Notes: a model not told the origin generated them from the letters alone. A stretch of 64,000 nucleotides of DNA from Glandiceps talaboti (GCF_964340395.1 NC_135558.1:10896501-10960500), one strand, 5' to 3'. Shown: positions 43,901 through 60,300, counted from the stretch's first letter. Numbers and translations: made by a program.

Positions 43901-46374
43901 TTGTCTCTCCCGCTCCAATTCTTCTTCTCTTTCTTTAATCTGTCTTCGCATTTCATCCAACTGTCTCCTTCGTTCCTCTGCCCTCCTCTCCTCTTCTTCC
44001 TGTGCTTTTCTAATTCCTTCTTCCATCTCTCTTCTCCTCTCTTCGGCTCTTAGTCTAATTTCTTCTCGTCGTTGTCTCTTTTCCTCTGCCCGTTTCTCCA
44101 TTTCTTCCTGTCGTAATTTTTTTTCCTCTGCTTCCCTGGCAAGTTTCTCTTCTTTCTTCTGTTCCCGTTCCTCAGGTGTTAATAGTGAGTTTTTGTATTC
44201 TTCATGTAGTGAATCAATATCGATTTTTCCTGTGAAAATAAAAGACAATTTTACCCCTTGACTCATACCACCAAACAAGGTGGACCGAGCCTTTAATAGG
44301 ACAGTCTGGTTGACCTTCTGTGGTTGGCCATTTTATCATCTACAGTAAACTTACTAACACACATTTCGTTTTTCAAATTGCTTTCAATAGTTTCATCGTG
44401 CAAAATTAATGTATATGTAAACACACCTTCTGTGACCATCTTGAAATTGCTAAGCTACTGTTCTTCATATAGGTACTTCGATTTTTGGCGTCGACTTGAA
44501 GACATGGTATATATATATATATTAATTCATATATAGTCAATTCAGTGTTTTTCGCAGTCAGTCGTGAAATATCAGACATAAAAAAAATCCCAATCAAATA
44601 TATTTCAATACTTACCGTTTGGTGACAATGGAAAGGTTTCGACTCGTACAACACCAGCTGGAACAGAAAATGATGGTAAAGTTGTCCTCATTTGCTCTGA
44701 AACAATCTTTGGATCAGCACCAGGACTATACTCTCTGGCTGTATAGTACGCCACTGCAATTCTCTCATCACTCTCTTTCGTATGACAGAAGGCATGTGAT
44801 CGCATGATACCAGGAACTTCGTAGACGGCTGCTTCAATCTCCGTTAGATCGATTCTGAATCCTCTAATCTTGACCTGAGAATCTGTTCTCCCTTCAAACA
44901 CGAGATGCATCTCGCCACTAGCATCATCATCTTTTACTACTCTTACGTAGTCACCAGTATTGTACAACGTAGTATGCTGTGGGTGGTAATCAAAGAGATT
45001 GTACTGAAACCGCTTGGGTTCTTTCCGAGCCTTGCCTTGGTTACCGTTATACCCATAACCGCCATTTTGAATACCGTTGCTATCGTAGGTGGTGCCGTTC
45101 AAATAGCCATCACTAAGGTTCGGACCACTAACATAAGCCACTCCAAGTTCGCTGACTTCAACTGGTCGCATTTGTTCATCTAGTACATAAATGTTTGTAT
45201 TTTGAATCGGTTTGCCAATCGGCAGCTTTTCCAAGCTTTCGTTATTTTCAATGTCATTAGCTCTAAACTCTGAGTGTGTTACATCGCCAGTTAATTCAGT
45301 GGCACCCCAAATGTTGCATAGAGTTTTGTCTGGTTGTACAGCAAAAAATCGCCGAGCGAGTTGTAAGGGGAGGACCTCTCCCGTTGATACCCAATATTGC
45401 AGGGGTTTCAATAAGTTATTTTGATCCTCGTTGGATTTATTTTCCAATATGGTGATAATTTCAGCCAATAGAGTAGGTACTAACATCAACCACGTGACAT
45501 CATGGGTGTTGAGGAGATCGACAAACTTCTCTGGAGTGGAAGTGATACAGTAAGGCGCCACCACGATAGCGTTGCCCCGCAACAGAAACCCGAATATCTC
45601 AGTGATGGAGTCGACGAAACTCAGCGAAGATTTAAAACATCCAACGTCCTTGCTAGTGAAATTAAATGAATTCCAAAGAGCAGACGCTCTGTGTATTACT
45701 GCTTTGTGTGAAATAATCACACCTTTGGGCAATCCTGTAGAACCCGAGGTGTATAAAATACAAGCCGTGGCCGAGTCTCCGTTTGATGTGTATGTCATCT
45801 TATCTCGTTCATCAAGCCTGTAACCGTACAACTTCGTGTTCTCGTTCTCTTTCTCTAGCTCATTGATGTCGAACACTTTCGGAGCCCTATCTTTCGGAAT
45901 ATCTTTCGCAATTTTCATAATGGAGTCTGCAAATTCCTCTTCTGTCAAAACACACAAGGGTTTGGCTGTTTCGACCATCCGCTTCAGTCTTTTGGGAGGG
46001 TATGTCGGGTCTAAGGGCAAGAACGCGAGACCTAATTTTAGAGTAGCGAATATCGCAATGATGACGCTATCTGATGGACCCATGTGGAGGCCGATACATG
46101 GCGGAGTTGAAGATCTTGGTCTAACCTGGAGACGTTTTCTGATTGCTCTAGCCAACTTGTTCGCTCTGGTGTTAAGTTCATTAAAAGTGAGTGTTTTATC
46201 GTTACAGATCAAGGCCACCCGTTCACCAGCCATTCCACCAAAGTAAGGAATTACCAAATGCTCCAAACAACTGTGAATGGACGTTGCTGGGAGATCGAAC
46301 GGGAAAGACACGCGGTCTCCCCGTAAAATACTCGCATTTTTGGCCGATATCGTCGGACTTCGTCGCCAAGACAT
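40916..46374 (-). CDS. Ebony-like single-module nonribosomal peptide synthetase (complete, 5 coding exons, 1338 aa)
   Basis: Ebony-type enzymes adenylate an amino acid (beta-alanine in insect Ebony), load it on a carrier domain and couple it to an amine. Coding exons: 46374-44616, 44229-42781, 42070-41471 and 41124-40916 on the minus strand; the protein also has an untranslated leader (see the 5' exon entry). In total this is 4017 nt in frame. Adenylation motifs: LYTSGSTGLPKG at 207-218, LSFVDSITE at 251-259, NIWGATE at 354-360, YNTGDY at 471-476, GRTDSQVKIRGFRIDL at 495-510 and catalytic Lys588 in PLSPNGK. The carrier domain (about 1034-1110) has LGGNS with phosphopantetheine Ser1069, split from VNAV by an intron. 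Residues 1115-1338 align in position with the acyltransferase-like C-terminus of Ebony. Between Lys588 and the carrier domain lie about 430 extra residues: a Glu/Arg/Lys helix (about 604-715), then acidic Ser-rich sequence. Insect Ebony is about 880 aa and lacks this. Substrate is inferred. Confidence 0.9.
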
Positions 46375-48800
46375 TTTGTACGTCAGAACCTGAAAAAAAA
46401 AGGAAGGAAAATAAGTGTAACTTTAACCTTGAAATTACAGTATCAAAACACAGCACATGAATGTGGTGAATATGTGTGTGTCAATTGTCACTATGCACAG
46501 AGGGAATAAACTCTAGTCTATTTAATGTAATTCATATTAATCAATCTATAGAAATCAATGACTTATAAACTTCATAGTTGCCATCTAACAAAATTTAATA
46601 ATATCGACGACCTAATTTAATTAGCTCTCCATCTCCTTATCTACTGATTAATTAAATGGAATAGGTGACAAATAAGGATATTGAATTATTAAAACTAATT
46701 AATTAATCAGAGAATCAATTTATTTGTTTTAGATAAGGAATTTATTTGTTTTGATTAGTCAGTCAGTCAGTCAGTCAGTCAGTCAGTCAGTCAGTCAGTC
46801 AGTCAGTCAGTCAGTCAGTCAGTCAGTCAGTCAATCAATCAATCAATCAATCAATCAATCTCGGTCGGTCAATTAGTCAATAAATCAGTCAGTCAGTCAG
46901 TCAGTCAGTCAGTCAGTCAGTCAGTCAATCAATCAATCAATTAATCAATCAATGAATCCTGGTGTTCCGGGGTGTACGAGACCGGAAGTTATCAAAATAC
47001 ATTTTGGACCCATCCTTACAAAGCAGGACAGTGTCAATTACTCGCTCATTTGAATACTACGGTAGACAATTAGACTGGTGTCAGACACTTTGAGTGGTTA
47101 ATTTAATTAGGTATTTATAGTGAGTATTCTCCTTTAACAAAACCACAGTATCACTGAATTACAGGTCATTCAACTTAGACATGGAAAAGTCATCCGGCAA
47201 GTTCAGTGTACGCCATAGGGGCGTGTAGTATTTCTACAGATTGTTGTTTACCTTGTCTACAGGCTATAATATATAAGAACGTTTTGACTTGAATCATAGA
47301 CACTGTCTATGCTTGAATATATCTGGAAAAAACACTAGCTATCTTCTAGCATTTGTAGTAGCAGGATTCGTGTGATATTTTCCTTAGGAGCAATTATACG
47401 TGTCCTTGTGATGTACGCGTTCAAATTAACGTCCTGTTGGGGGTTGTTTTCATTCTATTCCGAGGTTGACAGCCGGGGTTGACACAACCCACGAAACGCA
47501 TTGCATACCGATGGGTGAATGAAATCAACAGGTGGTTTTGTTGAGGTCATTAGTTGACCTTTACTCTTTGCGCTACTTTCGATATTTGTAATTTAATATT
47601 TCCACTAATTAAATTATGCTAACTAGTATGGAGTCATTTTGAAGCGATATAGCGGAATTGGATCACTGTGGTCGCTGCCTCGATTTCTAATACCTCAGAA
47701 TTAGATAGAAATGCTAATTTATAGTGTTAACCCGAACTGTTGCAGAACTACGACCCATCCATGTGTATCTAAACAAATTTGCTACAGTCTCTGCTAAAGC
47801 TCAAAGCATTCTACTGAAAGTGGTATTTCGTTTCCCTTAGAATTCCTTTACTTTGAACAGGACAGAATTGAATCCATTATCGTAAAACAGGAAATTTCAT
47901 TTCCTTTTGTTCTACAGACCAGGACAGCGGTGATTTCAGACTAATGCTCGGTCAAAAATGTCAGCGATATTCGTAGTATAAGCGACCGTACTAGAATTGC
48001 TGTCGCGAGTGTACTTTCTCGTGTTTGCTACTTGACAGCAGGGTTCGGAGTAGTAAGTTCGGATAATGATTTACGTCCTACCTCACTCACTCAGATTTCA
48101 TGTGAACATATCTTTTGATACGGCATAATACAATGTCAACAAAAAGCATTGTGATAGCTTAACAATACAGCGTTACACACCAGAACGCGATGCAAAGGTC
48201 ATATGCAAAGTATTAAAATCTCCAGTCATACTAGACGGAGGGTCAAACCACGAAAAAGAAGTCAAATAAAAAAAATGCAACATTTACACGGAAGTTTCAA
48301 AATGATTCGACTGTACATTGTAAAGGCGTTGTATTACATTGTATTAATAACAAAATACCAACATTAAAACATTTTCAATGGTGGTGTTATTAACACGAGT
48401 GTTTAATTTTCTCGTGTAAATTTACATAATCGACAAGCGCGTGTGTCTCCAGCTGAAGTAGTATAGTATTTTTTTAAAGGTATTAATATATGGCAGTTAT
48501 TTCAAGGGTTTATACAAGGCCCCAGATTCGTGGTAAATTAAATCCACCGATTAAAAATTTTGATGGAATATTTCAGTCGCAGGGATATGTTAGTTGCTTT
48601 TCAGGTTAATACATACCACGGCAAAGTAGTAGAGTTGTGAATGCTGGAAAGTGGTCTGAGTTCGTAATCACGTGAAAGATGTGACAGCTTCAAATAAAAC
48701 GAAATGCATTCTGAAATACTAAACAGAATAGAACCTACCTTGTATGTTTTGAAAGCTCTAAAATAGGGTATTCCAAAACGACCTCAGGTGAAAAATTTGC
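46375..48800 (-). other. Probable 5' UTR exon and first intron of the Ebony-like gene
   Basis: On the minus strand a pyrimidine-rich acceptor (run of T then CAG) ends at 46391, just 16 nt before the ATG at 46374, so the coding exon begins with a short leader. A good donor (GTAGGT) lies at 48733-48738 and would close an untranslated first exon at about 48739 and above. The intron between holds the AGTC/AATC repeat. The exon's upper limit is a guess, and other donors cannot be excluded. The coding frame stays open up to the acceptor, so a short coding extension from an upstream exon is possible but not supported. Confidence 0.4.
46755..46950. repeat. AGTC and AATC microsatellite
   Basis: Two AGTC tracts each grading into AATC, in the probable first intron of the Ebony-like gene. 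Confidence 0.95.
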
Positions 48801-52167
<3,367 letters not shown>

Positions 52168-52178
52168 TTTATTTTATT
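52168..52178 (-). terminator. Two overlapping poly(A) signals of ZGPAT
   Basis: Read on the minus strand, two overlapping AATAAA hexamers begin about 70 bp past the ZGPAT stop codon. No other coding exon follows in this direction before the Ebony-like gene's promoter side. Confidence 0.6.
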
Positions 52179-52248
52179 TCTCTTATAAAACTGAATAAAA
52201 TCATAAAATAATTTACATTGATATACATAATTGCATTTTTTCTGTAAT

Positions 52249-55200
52249 TCAGAAAATTCTTAATTTCCGTTCTTCTTTTCTAGTATGTTGTTCCTTCTGT
52301 AGTTTTTTCTCCTTTTCTTTCAAGGAACTTATGTGTTGTTCAGCAGCAGCTATTTTACCATCCACATGAGCTGTCATAGCACGGTCCCTGTAATGTATAA
52401 AGTATTTAAACTTTTATCTAAACATTGAAACAGTGCTGAAAGAGCTGTACAATTATAACCCTAAACACAGACCTATGGTGGTACAACTCTCCATACTTAA
52501 TTAACTTATTATAGTCAAGCGCAATCACATACATGCTACCACAATGAGCACAGAATAGCATAGCATCCTTCATGTAAGAATCTCTGTCCTACCAGGTCCC
52601 TATTTATACAACTGGGTTGATGGTGGTGCAAATCTTGCTCCACTTAGAGACACATGGTAGTGGTGACGATTGAAGCATCAATGAACAGATTCTGTGCCAA
52701 CCACCCTAACTGTTAGACCATCCTGAATCCCAACACTCTTAGTTGACAAATGACCAAGGTATCAAAGTTACAACACAACTAATGGATCTGCTTAATAAAC
52801 ATTGCAGCTTGCTTTCATTAAGTGGTATTTTTCAAAAGATTTTAACACATTCATAGCTATATGGGGGTACAGATCAATTGCATATTGATTTACAGATGAC
52901 ATAATTTCCACTATCTTGTTGAAGAATTCATCAAACTCTAACATACTTTCCAATGTTTCTGTCCCGAGATTTTTTAAGTCTGGATAATTCTCGTTCAAGA
53001 CTCCTCATATCTTGATGGGTTTTCATTAACTGTAATCAATGTAAAAAATACCACATTAAGACGACTCAGCATGTGACAAGGTAAACGTCATTACTCCCAT
53101 AAAATGAATGGGTAATCATAAAGCAAATACATAAACAAAGATGAAAGCAGTTAGTAGTTCAAATGTAAATGAAAGCAGAGTACTCATACTTATACTTGTC
53201 ATTAATTAGTCTATGGGTCAAAGGTCAACTCAGCATTACTGTGATGTCATCACTTATTGTGTACATGTAAAGGGAGAACTAAGTCCTGTAAACATTAAAA
53301 ATAGAAAATAAGCCTGAGCCCTACGCAGTGTGACATCATCAGTAATTATCTAAAAAGAAAATGGGAAATGCACCCGAGCCCTTAAGCAGTGTGATGTCAT
53401 CAATTATTGTGTAAAAGGAGATACACCAGGGCCCTAAGCAGTGTGTGATATCATCAGTTATTGTGTAAAAGGAGATACACCTGGGCCCTAAGCAGTGTGA
53501 TGTCATCAGTTATTGTGTAAAAGGAGATGCACCTGGGCCCTAAGCAGTGTGATGTCATCAGTTATTGTGCAAAAGGAGATACACCTGGGCCCTAAGCAGT
53601 GTGATGTCATCAGTTATTGTGTAAAAGGAGATACAAGTGAGCCCTAAGCAGTGTGTGATATCATCAGTTATTATGTAAAAGGAGATACACCTGGGCCCTA
53701 AGCAGTGTGATGTCATCAGTTATTATGTAAAAGGAGATACACCTGGGCCCTAAGCAGTGTGTGATATCATCAGTTGTTGTGTAAAAGTGAGTCCTACGCA
53801 GTGTGATGTCATCAGTTATTATGTAAAAGGAGATACACCTGGGCCCTAAGCAGTGTGATGTCACCAGTTATTGTGTAAAAGGAGATACACCTGGGCCCTA
53901 AGCAGTGTGTGATATCATCAGTTGTTGTGTAAAAGGAGATACACCTGGGCCCTAAGCAGTGTGATGTCATCACTTATTGTGTAAAAGGAGATGCACATGG
54001 GCCCTAAGCAGAGTGATGTCATCAGTTGTTGTGTAAAAGGAGATACACCTGGGCCCTAAGCAGTGTGTGATATCATCAGTTGTTGTGGAAAAGGAGATAC
54101 ACCTGAGTCCTAAGCAGTGTGATGTCATCAGTTATTGTGTAAAAGGAGATACACCTGGGCCCTAAGCAGTGTGATGTCGTCAGTTATTGCGTAAAAGGAG
54201 ATACACCTGGGCCCCAAGCAGTGTGATGTCATCAATTATTATGTAAAAGGAGATACACCCGAGTCCTAAGCAGTGTGATGTCGTCAGTTATTGCGTAAAA
54301 GGAGATACACCTGGGCCCTAAGCAGTGTGATGTCATCAGTTATTGTGTAAAAGGAGATATACCTGAGTCCTAGAGGGTTCGTATTACCTACCTGTATGTT
54401 CAAGTTCCTGTTCCTTGGTTGACTACCTCCTCCACCATCATTTCCATAATCACTCCTATTTCTGTCCTTTTGTACAGTATTTTTTGATAAGCTAATTTCT
54501 TCAGGTGACCATGAAAGAAAAAAAATTGTGATTTATTACTTCAACCAATTCATTTCAAAATCGATCAAGTGTGATTTCTGAGACTGTAACACATGATAAG
54601 ATTTAGCTTATCTCTCAGATTTACAGACAAAAGAGATATGATTTTAATTTACAAACGAAAGATCACATCAAAGGATTCACAAAGGCTGAACACAAAGGCT
54701 GAACACAGTTTATATATACAAAGTATTTCTTAAATCTTAACAAATCACAGTACACTGTCTTGTTGTCATATTATGCAACAATAACAACTTTTGATGTGTC
54801 AGTCAAAACATTTGCCTGCGTTCAACCACAAAAAAATAATGCTATTAATTAATTTCATACAACAACAATGACAAGTTGAAAAAATCATTGCTTCTTACAT
54901 TATCAGAAGTTTAAGGAATGTGACATCCCCCCCCCCCACCCCGATACAAATTACACAAAACACACATTCTGTCAAAATGTTTTTGGCTAAAGATAGGAAA
55001 AGTGCTTATTACAAGAATGATTTAAAGGAAAAGTCGAATCAGATTTATTTCTGGCTTTAATAGTCTTGTCTAACATATCATTTTGGATGATAAAATAGAA
55101 CCTTAGTAACTTACTCAACTTTTAAATCTTGTATAGAAGCCTTACTGCACCATTTTGGGGATTTCTTGCAAGGGTTTATGGGAAAACCTCTTGTGATGAC

Positions 55201-55435
55201 ATTATTTATATTCAAATCTCTTCTGGAATTGTTTGCCAACAGAACTTAGACTTTGTAACTCTGTTGACATTTTTAAACGAAAACTGAAGACTCATCTTTT
55301 ATCTATGAACTTTGAACTTGTGGGACTTTGAACGTTTTTAACTTTTATCCCTTTTAAGTACGTATTCCTTTCACCTTTTTAGTTTTGTTCAGCGCCTTTG
55401 AGCAAACCCTATTTGTTATACTGGCGCTCTATAAA

Positions 55436-55472
<37 letters not shown>

Positions 55473-57351
55473 TGTCTTGACAAATACATGTAAACAAATA
55501 CAAAGAGTGCCAAGCAATTTGAATAAAAAAGATTGAGGACTTTTCCTTTAATACTTTCATGGAAGTACGTTGTTACAGAAATCACAGAATAAGTAAACTT
55601 ACCATGTTTCCCTCCAAGTTTTTTATTCAAAAAATCGAACACATTATGTGACTTTTTCTCGTAGGTTTTAGTCCCAAGCCTTTTTGCTTTCCTTTTCTTT
55701 TTCATGACATTCAAAATTCCTAATTTTTTCTTCTGTTTCAGCTCTGCACATATGTCTAAAGATTTTCCTGGTAAATAAAACAAATTTGAAAATTTCTAAT
55801 ATAGAAACTTACTAAAATCAATATATAAAAATTTGTAAAAAAATAAATTAAACAATAAACAAAAATAATCTATTTGTAAACAAATATGGTTAGAATGATG
55901 AAGATTGTGTGGGGGAGACTTCCAAATTGAAGGAGGAGTGTAAGAAAGGAGTGAAGAACACTCGCCAAGCTTCTTAATTGTTATCAATTGTAAGACACAA
56001 GTTAGTAGTATTCCAATGAAGTTTCTAATTTGTACATGACTTGTTTGGGGCTGATTGGTTAATGAAATATTTCCTCCACAGTTCTACTACCACAGTCTGC
56101 ATCAGTTTCTATGTGTACATGTATATATAAATGAATTGATTTCGTGTACAATGGGCTCCTAGTTCTTTGCTTTGACCTGCCTAATCACTGATATTTGTTG
56201 TTGAAATTCTGGTTTCCTTAAGGACAATCAATCCAGAGACAGCGCTCATTGAAATATTTTGGAAATAAGTTATTCTAACTTACAAAACAAATGAATACTA
56301 TCTGTCAGTAAATCATAGCGATTTTTATTTCTTGTATCACCACCAAGGGTTCTAAATAATTACGAGTAACATTTTTCAAATGGACAGTTTGACAAAGCCT
56401 GTTAACCTAAAATGAATATTTAGACTGTAAAACTTTAAATTAGGTCGTAGTACAAACAAGTATCACTCCAACTACAGTTATATGGTACGATACACTTTTC
56501 AACAGAGATGGACATAATTTGAGTTTGAATAAAAGGACAAGTCCAAGTCTGATTAAAACTCCTGCTTTATTTGAATCCCAATTTGGACTTGTCCTTTTAT
56601 TCAAATCTAAATTAGGTTAATACATGATGACAAGTAAATTAGGTGAGCATCCATTTTGAAATTTTTATATGCAAATTCTCATAAGTTAATTTCAATATGC
56701 TAATTTCTGACAGGTAAAATGAATTTGATCTCCTATTATGCCAACATGAGAAATTATATTTCTGGTTTAACTCAAGTGATAATCATTAAAACTCCATACA
56801 CTCCTAAATTATACCTGACAATGTTTTACACTAAATAGATGACAACAGTTATGTGTGGAAAGTGACATCAATGACTTATTGGGAAAGATAAATTACTACC
56901 TGCAGGTAACACTTCGGCTTCTACAGGTTCTAGTCTTCCTTGGCTTGTCTTACCAAGTCCTTCCCTATAAACATACGGATGAAAGACTTTGTAGTTGAAC
57001 TTGACCTTCAACCATCTTTCGTGGTTGTATTAGTATTTCAGAACTAGTAAACTTTCATCATTTTTGCACAGAAATCATCAAAGGGACATATGTCGAGTTT
57101 AAAACATTTATGTGTATGTATGTATGTATGTATGTATGTATGTATGTATGTATGTATGTATGTGTGTATGTATGTGTGTGTATGTATGTATGTATGTATG
57201 TATGTATGTATGTATGTATGTATGTATGTATGTATGTGTGTGTGCGTGTGTACATACGTACATATATATGTATACATGTATGTATGTAATGTATGTATGT
57301 ATGTATGTATGTGTGTGTATGTATGTATGGATGTATGTATGTATGTATGTA

Positions 57352-57383
<32 letters not shown>

Positions 57384-60300
57384 GATGGAAGGATGGATGT
57401 ATGTATGTATGTATGTATGTATGTATGTATGTATGTATGTGTGTGTGTACGTACATACATATGTATACATGTATGTATGTATGTATGTATGTATGTATGT
57501 ATGTATGTATGTATGTGTGTGTATGTATGTATGTATGTATATATGTATGTATGTATGTATGTATGTACGTACGTACGTACATATGTATGTATGTATATGT
57601 GTGTGTGTGTGTGTGCGTGTGTGCATGTGTATGTGTGCAGAGGAATTAATATTTGATGCCTATGAAAAGGTGCTCATATTAATCTAGTTTAATATTGAAG
57701 TATACTGTACACCTAGATATTTATGGCACTAGAAAATATTGCAATTTTTAGCTCGTTCTCTGCATTTTTATGAATTACCAGACTTGTTCATTGTGTTCGT
57801 ATAAAAGAAGGTATTTTCATCACTACTCATTTTTGCATTTTTTTATTTCCAGCAAACTTTCATGGTTTGCAGTACTTATCCATCATTTTATTACCCATAA
57901 TTCATTGTAAAAATGGACGCTATTTGGAATTGTTGATTTGTTTACCGGCAGAATTCAAGCCTGGTATTTAGGTATTCTACAGAAACTATGTACTCTATGC
58001 ATATACAAAGTCACTAAATTTGGATGTAAATCTAGCCTTGTTTGATTTTACATCTCATATAAGCAATCATCTAAGAGCAGATCTTATAGTGTGGGTGCAT
58101 AATATCTACTCACCCAATTTTGTATCCCATTTTTGCCATCATCTTAGACCCAAAACCTTTAGTGTGAGCTTCCCAATCACCAAGTACCCTTGATGCACCA
58201 CTTGGTTTCCACTCTGTGTCTATACTTTCACTTTCCTCTTGGTCGTCATCTTCATATTGATGTGTTTCTTCATCATCTGAGTCATCATCAGTTGATTCTA
58301 TTAATATTCAATTCATATTTTTATTAAACCTTTAACTCAAAACAAACATAGACATTAATAACCAGATATCAATTTTCAGTTTGCTAAAACATGTGATAAT
58401 TACTAACTGGTACAATATCATCACGTCCAAGGTTGACAATCTGATTTGTACAAACTAGTATTGATACTATTGGTATAATACCATGTAATCTAAGGGTAAC
58501 AATCTGATTTGTACAAACTTGTATTAACACTTACCAACAGGTACAATTGCATCAAGTCCAAGGGTGACAATTTGATTTGTAAAAACTGGTATTGACACTA
58601 TCGGTATAATACCATATAAGGGTGACAATCTGATTTGTAAAAACTGGTATTGACACTTACCAACAGGCACAATTGCATCAAGTCCGAGGGTGACAATCTG
58701 ATTTGTTAAACTGATATGGACACTATAAAGCTGAGCTTCAGAATCTGCTGTTTCTATTTTGCCTTTTTGCCAGATACCGCCATCTTGTAATGCAAGGCAC
58801 TTACATCCATTCTCAAGAAGGCTGACAGGGTGAAAAAGAGGATGTAAAACTGGTCACAATTAAGATTTACATATAATGATTCATGCTCCACCTCTCTCTC
58901 TATGATATGGCTCCAGTAATCACTCTCATACACTTTAACACTTAACGTATAACATTCTTGATTTGGAAGGAGCAGGTGTTGGTTAATACGCACGGTGACA
59001 TTGATCATCACTTCTGCACCAGACTGTGATTGGATATTATTATCCATGGATGTAAAATCCGTAACTGAACTAAACTAAACTAATGATTGTAATGTTTGTG
59101 TGACACTGTCCTAACAAATTTGTCAACTTTTGAATAAAACAAATATGCCATATTGACAATGAACACCAAGCTAAGCACTCAGGGTTTAAATACATCAAGG
59201 GGCATCTCTCGTCTTCTAGTGTAGTCAACATCTCTTGTATGGAGATGATCAAAAGTCTACATACATCAGGTGCATCTAATATTCTCTACCATGGTCAACA
59301 CACTCACCTAAAATCCGGTTCTTTAAATGGTTCTATATCTTCAACATTAACGATATAACCATGTGAAAATCTGTACAAATATAAACATGGACAAGAGTTT
59401 TAAAGATTTTTACTGGATAATCTAAAGCTCAAAAAGTCCACACTGAAATGAGACTGATTGAAATGGTTGGGGTTGACTGTTAGACAAACATGATAATACA
59501 TGTTTCTGCAAGTTCAACAATATAAAGATAAAGATTAATTTCATTGGGTAATTTTAAAGCTCAAAGTTCAAAGGTTAAAACTCACCTGCAGTTTTCATCA
59601 AATTTACACTTGCCATCTAAGAAGTATGGACATGGTAACATTGATCTGTCTGTTGGATTGCAAAATAGTACTCTAACCTGAGACTGAAAAAAATATATAA
59701 TAAATTACCTATAACTTTTTTAACTATCAATTGATTTGGTACGATGTAAAATATGTCATAGTCTGGTTATTGGAAAAACAAAAGATAATATAATATTTCC
59801 ATTTGGGTGTGTTATTCAAAAGGATATTTTAGCCCAGAAATGAAGGTGGCAATAGTTTAAAATAGTGCCCTTTGGAGTGTTTCATGACCATTCTCAGTCA
59901 GGCCAAACTGCTCTCCTCATAGTTTCTGGAATGATAATAAGTTTTAGGAACTATGGACATATCTTTTCAATTCTCAATTTCCTGAATCAGGTGTTCCACA
60001 ATACTAGGTTGTTTGTTTTGAAATGGCTACAAAGTTGATGACCAAAAATATGTTGTACATGTAATGTAATGTATATTGACCAACTGACAGGAGTGATAGC
60101 CTGTCGACAGTCATTCGTGCCTTTTTTGCTACATTTTGTATAGTGAGGGCCGGCCCTTGCTATCAGTACGTGGTTATAGTACTACTAGTAGTGTTGCTCT
60201 GGATTGGAGCACGGTGACGACTTTAGTTTTAGACAAAACGTAGCAAAAAGGCACGAACGACTGTCGACAGTCTAAGGAATGAGAAAACAGTTACTTGTTG

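Noticed and set aside
42786-44261. Ser/Leu-rich open frames (up to 263 codons) on the plus strand
   Set aside because: They are the complement of the Glu/Lys/Asp-rich insert of the Ebony-like gene, whose minus-strand frame joins cleanly to conserved domains at both ends.
40916-46374. Reading the Ebony-like locus as two or three separate genes
   Set aside because: Phases at every junction match, and the joins rebuild conserved motifs: SPNGKIDIDSL across the first intron and LGGNSVNAV across the second.
53312-54372. CRISPR-like regular repeat
   Set aside because: Units are contiguous direct repeats without unique spacers, in an intron of an animal gene; it is a minisatellite.
57044-57687. Several overlapping open frames of 118-191 codons on both strands
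   Set aside because: All lie within the GTAT/GTGT microsatellite of ZGPAT intron 8.
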